A stretch of 64,000 nucleotides of DNA from Sphingomonas natans (GTDB taxonomy: Bacteria; Pseudomonadota; Alphaproteobacteria; Sphingomonadales; Sphingomonadaceae): the NCBI RefSeq assembly GCF_030546695.1, contig NZ_JAUOTP010000008.1, positions 1-64,000 on the forward strand. The letters are read 5' to 3'. Under the pieces are notes generated by a model, which worked only from the letters and a program-made list of their open reading frames with translations, ran no database searches and was not told the DNA's origin. This document shows positions 47,001 through 57,248 of this stretch, in pieces; positions within the stretch are counted from its first letter, which is position 1; each line of letters starts with the position of its first letter. Both the position numbers and the translations under genes were made by a program.

Positions 47001-47732
47001 TCAAGTCTCGATCAGGTGGGCGACCGTGCGCACGAGCAGATTCAGATCCTGCGGGCGCGACAGGCGATGATCGCCGCCCTTGACCAGAATCGTCTGCACA
47101 TCGACTGAACGCAGCGCCCGGCCCAGCCGGAAGGCGATCGAGGGCGGCACGTCGGCATCGTCGAGCCCGTGGATGAGCCGCACCGGGCCATCGAAGCCGA
47201 TCTCGCCATCGAGCAGCAGCAGATCCTGCCCGCTCTCCCACAATCCCAAGGTCGTGATCGACGGCGTCTCCGAATACGCCGACTCCTCGACGATCAGGCC
47301 ATCCTCGGCAAGCGTCTCGCGCATCGTCTCGTCGAAGCCCCATTCGGTGAAATCGGGCGCGGCGGCGATGCCGACGAGCCCGACGACGCGCTCCGGCCTG
47401 GCGAGCGCGGCGAGCAGCATCTGCCACCCGCCCATCGACGAGCCGACCAGCACGAGCGGCCCGGTGGTGACATTATCGATCAGATCGAGCACGTCGGCGT
47501 GCCAGCTCGCCAGCGTCTGTTCGGCGAAGACGCCCTCGCTCTCGCCGCAGCCGGCATAATCGAGGCGCAGGATGGCCCGCTTGCCCGCTTCGGCCCAGGC
47601 ATCCAGCGCCAGCGCCTTGCCGCCCTGCATGTTCGACATATAGCCGGGCAGGAACACCACGGTCGGACCCGCGCCGGGCCGGTAATGGTAGGCGAGCGAG
47701 GCTTTGCCGTCGCGGATCAGATAATCGGTCAT
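47001..47732 (-). CDS. Alpha/beta hydrolase
   Basis: A 243-residue serine hydrolase. The nucleophile elbow GSSMGGWQML has Ser near residue 96, the oxyanion loop FLPGYMSNM follows the first strand, the acid is in HGLDDADVP and the His in KGGDHRLS. It resembles the ABHD10/YqiA-like thioesterase group. Substrate unknown. It is upstream of and abutting the TPR gene. Confidence 0.88.
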   Translation of the reverse strand: MTDYLIRDGKASLAYHYRPGAGPTVVFLPGYMSNMQGGKALALDAWAEAGKRAILRLDYAGCGESEGVFAEQTLASWHADVLDLIDNVTTGPLVLVGSSMGGWQMLLAALARPERVVGLVGIAAAPDFTEWGFDETMRETLAEDGLIVEESAYSETPSITTLGLWESGQDLLLLDGEIGFDGPVRLIHGLDDADVPPSIAFRLGRALRSVDVQTILVKGGDHRLSRPQDLNLLVRTVAHLIET

Positions 47733-47819
47733 CCCCCCGCTCTATCCCCGGACGCGCGCGCTTGCCACGCAAGACGCCGTCAGGAGCGTCTTAAGCTTTG
47801 CGCCTTATGGCCTCCGCCC

Positions 47820-49451
47820 ATGTCGATGATGGACCACAGGATCAGCACCGGATCGGGCGACGAGATGGAAATCGGCCGCGTGCTGGAGATTTCCAGCGCC
47901 GGCGCGCAGGCGATGCTCGATGCGCGCACGCTCAGCCTGCTCGGCGAGGCCGGACCCGCGCAGCCCGGCGCGATCTCCAGCTATCTGAAGCTGCGCGTCG
48001 GCGCGAAATGGGTCGTCGCGCAGGTCAGTTCGCTGCGCCGCGAGGAGGCCGATGGCGATCTGATCGTCGCTGGCGTCGACTTCGTCGGCGAGGGCGAGGC
48101 GGACGGGACACGCCTGACGGGCTTCCGCCGCGGCGTCAGCCATCTGCCGATGCCGGGCGCCCGGCTCTATCCGACGAGCGACGCCGACCGCGCGAGCATC
48201 TTCGCCGCCGACGAGCGCCCGCACATCACCTTCGGCCGGATCCATTCGGGCGGCGACGCGCGCGCCGCGCTCTACATCGACGGCCTGCTCGGCCGGCATT
48301 TCGCAGTGCTGGGATCGACCGGCACGGGCAAATCGAGCGCGACCGCGATGCTGCTCCACCGGATCTGCGAATCCGCGCCGCACGGCCACATATTGATGAT
48401 CGATCCGCACGGCGAATATGGCGCGTCCTTCGCGCAGATCGGCGCGGTGTTCGACGTGACGAGCCTCGCCATCCCCTATTGGCTGATGAATCTCGAGGAA
48501 CATGCCGAGGTGTTCGTCAGCACGCGCGGCCCCGAACGCCAGATCGATATCGACATCCTCGCCAAATGCCTGCTCACGGCACGCGCGAAGCACCGGCTGG
48601 CCGAGGGCATCCAGCGCCTCACCGCCGACAGCCCGATCCCCTATCTGCTCTCCGATCTCGGCAACATCCTCTCGGCGGAGATGGGCAAGCTCGACAAGGG
48701 CGGCACGGGCATCGGCCCCTATCTGCGCCTGAAGGCGCGGATCGACGAACTGAAGGTCGATCCGCGCTACGCCTTCATGTTCTCCGGCATGCTCGTCGGC
48801 GATACGATGCAGGCGGTGCTCCAGCGGCTGCTGCGCCTGCCCGCCGACGGCAAGCCGATCGCGATCGTCGATCTCTCGGCGGTCCCGTCCGAGATCACGC
48901 CGGTGCTCGTCGCCCTGCTCGCGCGGCTCGTCTTCGATCACGCGCTCTGGTCGCGCGGCAAGGATGCACGACCCGTGCTGCTCGTCTGCGAGGAAGCGCA
49001 CCGCTACATCCCCGCCAACGCGGATTCGCCCGCGCGCCGCATCCTCGAGCGGATCGCCAAGGAGGGCCGCAAATATGGCGTGTCGCTGGGGCTGATCTCG
49101 CAGCGCCCGTCCGATCTCGCCGAGGGCGTGCTCTCGCAATGCGGGACGATCATCGCGATGCGGCTCAACAACGACAAGGATCAGGCACATGTCCGCTCGG
49201 CCGTGCCCGAGGGCGCGCGCGGGCTGATCGAGGCGATACCGGGCCTGCGCAACCGCGAGGCGGTCGTCGTCGGCGAGGGCGTCGCGCTGCCGATCCGCGT
49301 CGTGTTCGACGATCTGGAGCCGGACAAATTGCCCGCTTCCTCCGATCCGTCCTTCGCGCAGGGCTGGCAGATCGCGCCCGACGAGCCGAGCCGCCTGAGC
49401 AAGACGATCCTCCGCTGGCGCGCCCAGGGGCGGCTGCACGCCGCGGATTGA
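47820..49451 (+). CDS. HerA-like (DUF87) DNA-translocating ATPase
   Basis: A 543-residue ATPase of the HerA/FtsK superfamily. The N-terminal HAS-like barrel (about 10-130) precedes Walker A GSTGTGKSSATAML (about 165), Walker B VLLVCEEAHRYIP, and GLISQRPSDL and ECGTIIAMRL-like arginine-side motifs. HerA normally works with the nuclease NurA; no NurA gene is beside it. Bacterial DUF87 proteins without partner are frequent in alphaproteobacteria and their role is not settled. Confidence 0.88.
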   Translation: MSMMDHRISTGSGDEMEIGRVLEISSAGAQAMLDARTLSLLGEAGPAQPGAISSYLKLRVGAKWVVAQVSSLRREEADGDLIVAGVDFVGEGEADGTRLTGFRRGVSHLPMPGARLYPTSDADRASIFAADERPHITFGRIHSGGDARAALYIDGLLGRHFAVLGSTGTGKSSATAMLLHRICESAPHGHILMIDPHGEYGASFAQIGAVFDVTSLAIPYWLMNLEEHAEVFVSTRGPERQIDIDILAKCLLTARAKHRLAEGIQRLTADSPIPYLLSDLGNILSAEMGKLDKGGTGIGPYLRLKARIDELKVDPRYAFMFSGMLVGDTMQAVLQRLLRLPADGKPIAIVDLSAVPSEITPVLVALLARLVFDHALWSRGKDARPVLLVCEEAHRYIPANADSPARRILERIAKEGRKYGVSLGLISQRPSDLAEGVLSQCGTIIAMRLNNDKDQAHVRSAVPEGARGLIEAIPGLRNREAVVVGEGVALPIRVVFDDLEPDKLPASSDPSFAQGWQIAPDEPSRLSKTILRWRAQGRLHAAD

Positions 49452-49497
49452 TCCGAGCCCCTCGACGGACGCATTTCGCTCGGCCATCATCGCGCGC

Positions 49498-50688
49498 ATG
49501 AGCGGGGGTGCGGAGGAAATCGGGGCGATGGCCACGGCAGGCCTGCTGGCGGGCGAGATCGAGCGCGCGCGGGTCGGACTTCCGGCGGCGGGCCATGACG
49601 TGCACGAGCCGTGCGCCAATTGCGGCACCGTCCGCCAGGGACCTTATTGCCACGAATGCGGGCAGGCGGGGCATGTCCACCGCAACCTGATGGCGCTGGT
49701 CCACGACATCGCCCACGGCGTGTTCCACTTCGAGGGCAAGATCTGGAAGACGCTGCCGATGCTGGCGCTGCGCCCGGGCGAACTTACGAAACGCTATATC
49801 GCCGGCGAGCGCGCGAAGTTCGTCTCGCCGATCGCCCTGTTCCTATTCTCGGTGTTCCTGATGTTCGCGGTCGTCTCGAACCTCAGCGGCGGTCACGGAT
49901 CCAAGGTGGCGGCGACCCAGCAGGGCATCGCCGCCGAGATGGTGAAGGTCCGCGCCAAGCTCGACCGGACGCGCCGCGCGCGCGCCGAGGAGACCGATCC
50001 CGAAGACCAGGCGCGGCTCGATCGGAAGATCGCCGAGCTCAGTTCGCAATATGCGGCGATGCAGCCGATCGTGGAGCATGGCCTTGCCGGGATCGGCAAA
50101 TCGGTCGTCGATGCCCAGAAGGCCGGCGCGGACGCGAACGCGAAGATCAAGGCGGCCGAGCTCGCGGCGAAGGCGGCGCAGACCAGCGCCGTGCCCGGCG
50201 GAAAGGCTGCCGCCGAGGTGGAAAGCACGGCCGCGCACGTCGATTCGTCGGTGACGAAGATTCCGTATGTGGGCGGCCTCATCGCCCATGCCGCGCAGAA
50301 TCCCGAGCTCGTCGTCTACAAGATGAAGAATTACGCCTACAAATATAGCTGGGCGCTGATCCCGATCTCGGTGCCGCTCATCTGGCTGCTCTTCTGCTTC
50401 CGGCGCGACGTCGGCCTCTACGATCACGCGATTTTCGGCATCTACTCGCTCTCCTTCATGTCACTGGCGATGGTGGTGCTGGCGGTCGGCAGCTGGCTCG
50501 GCATGCCCGGCGCGATCATCCCGATCGCGGCGATGATCGTCCCGCCGGTCCACATGTATCGCCAGCTGAAAGGCGCCTATGGGCTCGGCCGCTATGGCGC
50601 ACTGTGGCGGACCGCGGCGCTGCTGATCATGACGACGATCGCGCTGAGCCTCTTCTCCTCGTTCGTCTTCTACATGGGCAGCGACTGA
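49498..50688 (+). CDS. DUF3667 membrane protein
   Basis: A 396-residue protein. It has an N-terminal zinc ribbon (CANCGTVRQGPYCHECGQ, about residues 39-56), the DUF3667 core (FEGKIWKTLPMLALRPGELTKRYIAGERAKFVSPIALFLF), a long helical linker (about 140-260) and three to four C-terminal membrane segments. Function of the family is unknown. It follows the HerA-like gene by 46 bases. Confidence 0.85.
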   Translation: MSGGAEEIGAMATAGLLAGEIERARVGLPAAGHDVHEPCANCGTVRQGPYCHECGQAGHVHRNLMALVHDIAHGVFHFEGKIWKTLPMLALRPGELTKRYIAGERAKFVSPIALFLFSVFLMFAVVSNLSGGHGSKVAATQQGIAAEMVKVRAKLDRTRRARAEETDPEDQARLDRKIAELSSQYAAMQPIVEHGLAGIGKSVVDAQKAGADANAKIKAAELAAKAAQTSAVPGGKAAAEVESTAAHVDSSVTKIPYVGGLIAHAAQNPELVVYKMKNYAYKYSWALIPISVPLIWLLFCFRRDVGLYDHAIFGIYSLSFMSLAMVVLAVGSWLGMPGAIIPIAAMIVPPVHMYRQLKGAYGLGRYGALWRTAALLIMTTIALSLFSSFVFYMGSD

Positions 50689-50769
50689 AGCCCGGTTTGA
50701 TCGCAAGCGGCGGGAGGCGCGGCGCACGGCGCGTCGCTAATCGTGCCGTCCGTTCGAAGGACCGCCAGG

Positions 50770-51261
50770 ATGACGTTCGCATTCAAGATCATGGCCTCGC
50801 CGGTCGGCCGGTTGACGCTCGTCGCAAGCGGCGAGGGGCTCGCCGCAATCCTGTGGGAGGATGACCGCCCGGGCCGGGTGCAGCTCGGGCCGATGACGAA
50901 GCAGCCCGATCATCCCATACTCGTCGAGACCGAGACGCAACTTCGCGCTTATTTCGCGGGCGAGCGGACGGCGTTCGATCTGCCGCTGGCGATGCAGGGC
51001 ACCGCTTTCCAGAAGAGCGTCTGGCAGCAATTGCTGGCGATCCCGTTCGGCGAGACGCGGACCTACGGCGAGATTGCGCGCGCGATCGGCAGTCCGAGCG
51101 CGGTCCGCGCGGTCGGCGGTGCCAACGGCCGCAATCCGCTCTCGATCGTGGCGCCGTGCCACCGCGTGATCGGCGGCAACGGCACGCTCACCGGCTTCGC
51201 CGGCGGGCTGGAGGCGAAGCGCTATCTGCTCGCCCACGAAGGGCTGGAGCTGGCCTTCTAG
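50770..51261 (+). CDS. ogt: Methylated-DNA-protein-cysteine methyltransferase
   Basis: A 163-residue DNA repair protein that transfers O6-methyl groups from guanine to its own Cys. The active-site motif IVAPCHRVIG lies near residue 130, preceded by FQKSVWQQLLAIPFGET and AVGGANGRNP, which form the DNA-binding helix and active-site approach. No Ada N-domain is present. Start at 50770 follows AAGGACCGCCAGG. Confidence 0.95.
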   Translation: MTFAFKIMASPVGRLTLVASGEGLAAILWEDDRPGRVQLGPMTKQPDHPILVETETQLRAYFAGERTAFDLPLAMQGTAFQKSVWQQLLAIPFGETRTYGEIARAIGSPSAVRAVGGANGRNPLSIVAPCHRVIGGNGTLTGFAGGLEAKRYLLAHEGLELAF

Positions 51262-51328
51262 GCGGCATCGATCCGGCGGGTGCCGGCAAGCGCCCCGGTC
51301 GGGTCGGGCTGTGCGCGGGGCAGAAAGA

Positions 51329-51360
51329 AGGGCGCCCGCCGGCCATGCCGGGAGCGCCCT
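51329..51360. terminator. Bidirectional terminator hairpin
   Basis: AGGGCGC (51329-51335) and GCGCCCT (51354-51360) form a 7-bp outer stem around a GC-rich inner hairpin. It stands between the convergent ogt and PEP-CTERM genes and is followed by CCTT on one strand and preceded by AAAGA on the other. Confidence 0.6.
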
Positions 51361-51381
51361 CCTTGCACCGTCGCGACGGCG

Positions 51382-51948
51382 TCAGGCGAAGTGGACGGCG
51401 ATCTTGCGGCGGCGCATCGTCGCGCCGAGCAGGCCGAAGCCGCCGATGAACATCGCCCAGGTCGCGGGCTCCGGCACGGCGGCCTGCGCCACCGTCACCG
51501 AGGACGTCCCGCTCAGGTAGGACGCGCCGGCCGCAGCCGAATATTGGACCTGCGTCGCCACCGGCGTCGCGGACGAGATGTTTCGGATGAACGTGCCGAG
51601 GTCGTTGCGCGAGAAGAAGACCTGAAAGCCGTTCGGACCGATGTCGGTCCCGAAGAACAGATTGTCGAGCGACGCATCATATGCATATTTCAGCGGACCC
51701 CAGCCGGTCAGGTTGCTGCTGAGGATCGTCAGGCCGTTCGTCGTGCCCTGGATATTGGCGCTGTTGTCGAACGTGATCGCGAACTGGATGGTCACCGGGC
51801 TGATCGGCGCGGCGGTGCCGTTGGTCGAGGTAAAGGCGCCTGCGGTCAGCGTCAGCGTCTTGTCGATGATGGTCGCCTGGGCGCTGGATGCTGCGACGAA
51901 CGCAGCGGCGCTGACGACGGCGTAAGAAAGGCCACGAAACTTCTTCAC
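51382..51948 (-). CDS. PEPxxWA-CTERM sorted exported protein
   Basis: A 188-residue exported protein with an N-terminal signal peptide (about 1-26) and a C-terminal sorting tag: AVPEPATWAM, a hydrophobic stretch GGFGLLGATM and RRRK. This tag is recognised by an exosortase, so the mature protein is likely surface-anchored or secreted with exopolysaccharide. The middle is beta-rich, without a catalytic motif. The exosortase gene is not in the window. Confidence 0.88.
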   Translation of the reverse strand: MKKFRGLSYAVVSAAAFVAASSAQATIIDKTLTLTAGAFTSTNGTAAPISPVTIQFAITFDNSANIQGTTNGLTILSSNLTGWGPLKYAYDASLDNLFFGTDIGPNGFQVFFSRNDLGTFIRNISSATPVATQVQYSAAAGASYLSGTSSVTVAQAAVPEPATWAMFIGGFGLLGATMRRRKIAVHFA

Positions 51949-52045
51949 CCGCTGTCCCCCTTATAGTCGGATCGGAACGTCGTTCGGGATGATCGATCCC
52001 CCGAAGAGATGATCGATCGAGCCCGGCGATCCCGATTCTGTACGC

Positions 52046-52086
52046 ACCATTTCGCGCATCGTGCGAAATGGTTAACAACAGTTAAC
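52046..52086. promoter_or_regulatory. Operator-like palindrome upstream of the PEP-CTERM gene
   Basis: A perfect 10-bp inverted repeat (ACCATTTCGC at 52046-52055, GCGAAATGGT at 52063-52072) with a 7-base spacer is followed by two copies of GTTAAC. It is roughly 100 bases upstream of the PEP-CTERM start. The region 51949-52192 contains no gene. Confidence 0.45.
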
Positions 52087-52192
52087 ACATATGCTGCACT
52101 GCGAAAGCGGGGTTTTCACGGATTTGTCATGTCCGGGCCGAAATGAGCGCGGCGCCCGGAATTGCTGCGACCCGGCGTCGTTCGCCGGCGGC

Positions 52193-52969
52193 TCAGGCCG
52201 GCCCGACCTGCACCGATTGGTTGTTGAGCAAAGCCGTCCCATAAGCGGTCAGGAAGGCGACGTCGGCGGCATCGCGGCCGACGCCGATCTTCGCCATCCC
52301 GCCTTCGCGCGCCATCCCCGTCGCATCGACGAGATGCCATTCGCCGCCGAGGAAGACCTCGGAGACGGCGTGGAAATCCTGCGGCTCGACGCCGAGCGCA
52401 TAGACCGCGACGACGCGCGCCGGGATGCCCGAGGCACGCACGAGCGTCGTCACGACATGCGCATAATCGCGGCATACGCCCTGGCGTTTGACGAACGTCT
52501 CTAGAGCGGTCGTGCTGCCCGAGCTCGATCCGGGGACATAGGTCAGGTGGCTCGCTACCCAGTCGCGGATCGCGATGACGCGCGGCCCGCCGCGCAACGA
52601 TCCGAACTCGGCGTCGACGAAGGTCTGGAACTGGTCCGACTGACAGAAGCGCGACGGCAGCATATACTGGACCGTCTCGCCGGGCAGCTGATGCGGCGGC
52701 ACTTCGGGCAGCGATCCCAGATCGCCCAGCAGCCGATCGATCGAGACGGTCGATCGATAGTCGACCGTGAAACGCCCGCTCGCGCGGATCCAGATCCGCT
52801 CGCCGATATCGTCATGCGCCGCCACGCGCGCGAAATGCTCGACCGGCGAGAGCGCGATATGCGCGGATTCCACGAACTGCTCGGGCAGCTGGGCGGCTTC
52901 CATCTGCAGGAGGATGTCGGTCGTGTGCGGCAGATCATAATCGAGCTGCGTGTGGATGCTGATTCTCAT
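52193..52969 (-). CDS. Transglutaminase-like protein
   Basis: A 258-residue protein with a transglutaminase-like (papain-fold) core. The triad appears as GVCRDYAHV (Cys), DFHAVSEV (His) and HLVDATG (Asp). An N-terminal beta domain (about 1-130) precedes it, as in the bacterial transglutaminase-N group. No signal sequence. Such proteins are usually proteases or amidases rather than cross-linkers. Start at 52969 preferred to a TTG three codons upstream. Confidence 0.88.
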   Translation of the reverse strand: MRISIHTQLDYDLPHTTDILLQMEAAQLPEQFVESAHIALSPVEHFARVAAHDDIGERIWIRASGRFTVDYRSTVSIDRLLGDLGSLPEVPPHQLPGETVQYMLPSRFCQSDQFQTFVDAEFGSLRGGPRVIAIRDWVASHLTYVPGSSSGSTTALETFVKRQGVCRDYAHVVTTLVRASGIPARVVAVYALGVEPQDFHAVSEVFLGGEWHLVDATGMAREGGMAKIGVGRDAADVAFLTAYGTALLNNQSVQVGPA

Positions 52970-53118
52970 GCCGCCCAAACCTTTGCGTGCGCCGATCGAT
53001 CCGGTGGGCCAGGAGCGGCCGCACGGAAGCTCGACAAATTAGACAAATGACAGACGAGAAAGGCGCGCTCTTCGACGACTCCTTCTCGTCACGATCGTGA
53101 CGTTGGCGCTCGCCGCGG

Positions 53119-54372
53119 TCAGGCGATCAGCATCCCCGCCAGCGCCGCCGACATCAGATTGGCGAGGCTGCCCGCGCAGAGCGCGCGGATGCCGAGCTTG
53201 GCGATCATCGGCCGCTGGTTGGGCGCGAGATTGCCCGTCACCGCCATCTGGATCGCGATCGACGAGAAATTGGCGAAGCCGCACAGTGCGAAGGTCACCA
53301 CCGCGGTTGCATGTTCGGACAGCGGCGGGGCGAGTTTGCCCAGGTGGATGTAAGCGACGAATTCGTTGAGCACGATCTTCTCGCCGAACAGACCGCCCGC
53401 CGCGCGCGCCTCGCTCCACGGCACGTTGAGCAGGAACATGACGGGCGCGAAGACCGAGCCGAGCAGTTTCTGGAAGGTCAGGTCCTGCTGGCCGATCAGC
53501 TGGCCGACCTCGCCGAGCAGTCCGTTGGCGAGCGCCACGAGGGCAACGAACGCCAGCACCATCGCGCCGACCGCGACCGCCAACCGCACGCCCAGTTGCG
53601 CGCCGTCGGCGGCGGCCTGGATGATGTTGGCGGGGCGTTCCTCGGCCTCGTGAACGTCGGCGAGGGCGATCGCCTCGTCCTCGACCAGCTCGGGCGCGGC
53701 GCCCGAGCGCGGCCGCGGATCGGGCATGATCAGCTTGGCCATCAGGATCCCGCCCGGCGCGGACATGAAGCTGGCGGCGAGCAGGTAATCGATCTTGACC
53801 CCCATCGCCGCATAGGCCGCGAGGATCGTGCCCGCGACGCCTGCCATCCCGCTCGTCATGACGCAGAAGAGCTGGGTCGGCGTCAAACCCGCCAGATAGG
53901 GACGGATGACGAGCGGCGATTCCGATTGGCCGACGAAGATGTTGGCCGCCGCGCAGAGCGACTCGACCTTCGAGACGCCGATCACCTTCTCGATCCCGCC
54001 GCCGATCCAGCGGACGACGAACTGCATGATGCCGAGATAATAGAGGATCGAGACCAAAGCCGCGAAGAAGATGATCACCGGCAGCGCCGCGATCGCGAAG
54101 GCGTGGCCGCCGATCTCGGGCGCGGCGATCGGCCCGAAGATGAAGTCGGTGCCCGCCTGCGCATAGCCGAGCAGCGCGCCGACGCCCTGCGAAAGCCCGC
54201 CGATGATGCGCCGCCCTGCCGGAACGTAGAGCACCAGCACGGCGATGCCGACCTGCAGCGCGAAGGCGGCGCCGACGACGCGCAGCCGGATCGCCTTGCG
54301 ATCGCTCGACAGGATGACCGCGACCGCGATGAGAACGAACATGCCCAGCGGGCCGAGCAGGAAACGGTTCAT
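53119..54372 (-). CDS. nupC: Concentrative nucleoside transporter
   Basis: A 417-residue inner-membrane NupC/CNT-family symporter for nucleosides. The signatures ANIFVGQSESPLVIRPYL, GGILMAKLIMPD and GFANFSSIAIQMAVTGNLAPNQR cover the nucleoside-site and ion-site helices. About ten membrane segments are predicted. The neighbouring genes do not suggest a pathway; guaA lies further on. Confidence 0.94.
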   Translation of the reverse strand: MNRFLLGPLGMFVLIAVAVILSSDRKAIRLRVVGAAFALQVGIAVLVLYVPAGRRIIGGLSQGVGALLGYAQAGTDFIFGPIAAPEIGGHAFAIAALPVIIFFAALVSILYYLGIMQFVVRWIGGGIEKVIGVSKVESLCAAANIFVGQSESPLVIRPYLAGLTPTQLFCVMTSGMAGVAGTILAAYAAMGVKIDYLLAASFMSAPGGILMAKLIMPDPRPRSGAAPELVEDEAIALADVHEAEERPANIIQAAADGAQLGVRLAVAVGAMVLAFVALVALANGLLGEVGQLIGQQDLTFQKLLGSVFAPVMFLLNVPWSEARAAGGLFGEKIVLNEFVAYIHLGKLAPPLSEHATAVVTFALCGFANFSSIAIQMAVTGNLAPNQRPMIAKLGIRALCAGSLANLMSAALAGMLIA

Positions 54373-54491
54373 CGGGGTGCAGGCGTCCTCATTCCGCGAA
54401 GGGCCGGCGTCACGCCCCCCGGCGCGCAGCGGGTGCCGGCCCCGCTGCGGCGCAGCTTAGACGCTTCTCGGGCGCGGTAAATGCCTGTCGG

Positions 54492-55577
54492 TCAGGCGAC
54501 GCGGCGCGCGGGGCTGTCCAGCGCGGGCAGCGTTTGCCGGTCGCCCAGCCCGATCGCGATCGCGATCTCCTCCTCGCTCGGCATGGGCTGCTCGATCAGG
54601 CAGCGAAAGCCGAGCCCCGAAAAGCCGCGGAACGGCGTCGCCGCGGCGAAGGCGGCGACCGATGTCGCGCGGCGCTCGATCCCCGACGAGGTGCCCGTGG
54701 GCAGCTCCACCGGTCGCCCGAACGCGCCCGTGCCCGAAGTGCCCACCGAGCGCCCGTCGACATCGACGATCGTCACCGTGATGCCGCGCCCCGTCTCGCG
54801 CTCGGCGATGCGCGCGGCGAACACCTCGTCCATCAATTGCTGCCAGTCATATTCCAGATACAGCACGCCATCGATCGGCCCGCCCGGGACGGCGCGGATC
54901 GCCTTCACGAAGATCAGCACGGCGTGATAATTGGAGAAGGGATTCTGCCAGACGGCATCGGTGTACCAGGCATCGCCGTCGGTGCTCGCCATCACCTTGC
55001 GATACTGATCGGCGTCCGAGAAATCGTGGATCGCCAGGCTGGGTGCGGGGCGCGCGCTCATGATCAGCCGCGCGTCTGCGGAGACGACGAAGGCGTTGCG
55101 ATAATCTTGCGCCACGTCGACCATCCGCGCGAGCCGCGCATTGCCGGTGGCGATGGCGTCCGGCGTCCGCAGATGCGTGCCGTTGACGATCGCGGCATCG
55201 GTCGAAAGCATCGCCAGATGCGTCGCGCGGCCGGCGAGCGTGCGTGTGATCTGCTGCATGATCGTCTCGGCCAGCTCGACGAGCCGCGCGCCTTCGATCT
55301 CGGCCAGCATCTCGCTGGCGATGCCGTTGGCGAGATCGAGCCGGTCGAGCACGTCCGCGCGGAACGAGGCGGCCGATTTGCGCGCCTTGCCGGCGAGCGC
55401 CTTGACCTCCTGCGCCACGACCGAGAAGCCGCGACCCGCCTCGCCCGAGCGCGCCGCCTCGATCGTCGCATTGAGCGCGAGCAGGTTGGTATGCCCCGCC
55501 ACCCGCTCCGATTCGGCAGCGTGCAGCTCCACTTCTTCGCGGAGAACCGACAATAAGGCTCGGATGCGACGGGGCAT
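54492..55577 (-). CDS. Soluble chemoreceptor-like protein, signalling hairpin first
   Basis: A 361-residue protein with no membrane segment. The N-terminal 100 residues hold a methyl-accepting chemotaxis hairpin tip ([34 protein letters not shown]), where kinase and CheW are contacted. The remainder, from about residue 200, looks like a Cache-type sensor ([24 protein letters not shown] and [12 protein letters not shown]). Usual receptors have the opposite order and membrane anchors. Start chosen at 55577; there is no strong ribosome site, so a longer N-terminus is possible. Confidence 0.75.
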   Translation of the reverse strand: MPRRIRALLSVLREEVELHAAESERVAGHTNLLALNATIEAARSGEAGRGFSVVAQEVKALAGKARKSAASFRADVLDRLDLANGIASEMLAEIEGARLVELAETIMQQITRTLAGRATHLAMLSTDAAIVNGTHLRTPDAIATGNARLARMVDVAQDYRNAFVVSADARLIMSARPAPSLAIHDFSDADQYRKVMASTDGDAWYTDAVWQNPFSNYHAVLIFVKAIRAVPGGPIDGVLYLEYDWQQLMDEVFAARIAERETGRGITVTIVDVDGRSVGTSGTGAFGRPVELPTGTSSGIERRATSVAAFAAATPFRGFSGLGFRCLIEQPMPSEEEIAIAIGLGDRQTLPALDSPARRVA

Positions 55578-55688
55578 GGGTTGATCCGTTGGCGAAAATC
55601 CAACGAAATCTACGCTCCGAATGGTAAATATATGCTTAGCGTCGCGCGGCTGGACAGGCTCGCTCGCGGTCCCTATCCGGCCTTGGGC

Positions 55689-57248
55689 ATGAGCGTCGCC
55701 CCGCAAGATTGCATCCTAATCGTCGATTTCGGCAGCCAGGTCACCCAGCTGATCGCGCGCCGCGTGCGCGAGGCGGGGGTCTATAGCGAGATCGCGCCCT
55801 TCAACGCCGCCGATGCCGCCTTCGATCGGCTCAAGCCCGCCGGCATCATCTTCTCCGGCGGCCCGTCGTCGGTGATGTGGGCGGATAGCCCGCGCGCGCC
55901 GCAGCGCTTCTTCGAAAGCGGCCTGCCGATCCTGGCGATCTGCTACGGCCAGCAGACGATGGCGCACCAGCTCGGCGGGCGCGTCGCCCCTTCCGACAAT
56001 CGCGAATTCGGCCGGGCTTTCATCGATGTCGTCGGCGAATCGGCCCTGTTCGATGGCCTGTGGAAGCAGGGCGAGAGCCATCAGGTGTGGATGAGCCACG
56101 GCGATCGCGTCGAGGCGCTCGCGCCCGGTTTCTCGATCGTCGCCCGTTCCGAAGGTGCTCCATACGCCATCGCGACCGACGAAGCGCGCCGCTTCTATTC
56201 GATGATGTTCCACCCCGAAGTCGTCCACACCCCCGACGGCGGCAAGCTCATCGCCAATTTCGCGCGCCACATTTGCGGGCTCGCCGGCGACTGGACGATG
56301 GCCGAATTCCGCGCCGCCAAGATCGCCGAGATCCGCGCGCAGGTCGGCGACGGCAAGGTTATCTGCGGCCTGTCTGGCGGGGTCGATTCGGCGGTGGCGG
56401 CGGTGCTGATCCACGAGGCGATCGGCGATCAGCTGACCTGCGTGTTCGTCGATCATGGGCTGATGCGTCTCGGCGAGGCCGAACAGGTCGTCAGCCTGTT
56501 CCGCGAGCATTACGGCATCCCGCTCGTCCACGTCGACGCCGAGGCGCAGTTCCTCGGCGGCCTTGCCGGACTCACCGATCCCGAGGCCAAGCGCAAGTTC
56601 ATCGGCGGCGCGTTCATCGAATTGTTCGAGGCCGAGGCGAAGAAGATCGGCGGTGCGGATTTCCTCGCGCAGGGCACGCTCTACCCGGACGTGATCGAGA
56701 GCGTCAGCTTCACCGGCGGGCCTTCGGTGACGATCAAGAGCCACCATAATGTCGGCGGCCTGCCCGAGCGGATGAACATGCAGCTCGTCGAGCCGCTGCG
56801 CGAATTGTTCAAGGACGAGGTCCGCGTCCTCGGCAAGGAACTGGGGCTGCCCGACGCCTTCGTCGGCCGGCACCCCTTCCCCGGGCCCGGCCTCGCGATC
56901 CGCATCCCGGGCGAGGTGACGAAGGAGCGCTGCGATATCCTGCGCAAGGCGGACTTCATCTATCTCGACGAGATCCGCCGCGCCGGGCTCTACGATGCGA
57001 TCTGGCAGGCCTTTGCGGTGCTGCTACCGGTGCGCACCGTGGGCGTGATGGGCGACCATCGCACCTACGACAATGTCTGCGCGCTGCGCGCCGTGACCTC
57101 GACCGACGGCATGACCGCCGACATCTACCCCTTCGACGCGGCCTTCCTCGCCCGTTGCGCCACGCGCATCGTCAACGAGGTGCAGGGCATCAACCGGGTC
57201 GTGTACGATTATACCTCGAAGCCGCCCGGCACGATCGAGTGGGAGTAG
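55689..57248 (+). CDS. guaA: GMP synthase (glutamine-hydrolysing)
   Basis: GuaA (519 aa) converts XMP to GMP. The class I glutaminase domain has Cys in AICYGQQT (about residue 85) and HPEVVHT; the ATP pyrophosphatase loop is SGGVDSAVA (about 228). The C-terminal dimerisation domain ends in a family-typical PPGTIEWE. Start at 55689 gives the normal length. It is divergent from the receptor-like gene by 111 bases. Confidence 0.97.
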   Translation: MSVAPQDCILIVDFGSQVTQLIARRVREAGVYSEIAPFNAADAAFDRLKPAGIIFSGGPSSVMWADSPRAPQRFFESGLPILAICYGQQTMAHQLGGRVAPSDNREFGRAFIDVVGESALFDGLWKQGESHQVWMSHGDRVEALAPGFSIVARSEGAPYAIATDEARRFYSMMFHPEVVHTPDGGKLIANFARHICGLAGDWTMAEFRAAKIAEIRAQVGDGKVICGLSGGVDSAVAAVLIHEAIGDQLTCVFVDHGLMRLGEAEQVVSLFREHYGIPLVHVDAEAQFLGGLAGLTDPEAKRKFIGGAFIELFEAEAKKIGGADFLAQGTLYPDVIESVSFTGGPSVTIKSHHNVGGLPERMNMQLVEPLRELFKDEVRVLGKELGLPDAFVGRHPFPGPGLAIRIPGEVTKERCDILRKADFIYLDEIRRAGLYDAIWQAFAVLLPVRTVGVMGDHRTYDNVCALRAVTSTDGMTADIYPFDAAFLARCATRIVNEVQGINRVVYDYTSKPPGTIEWE

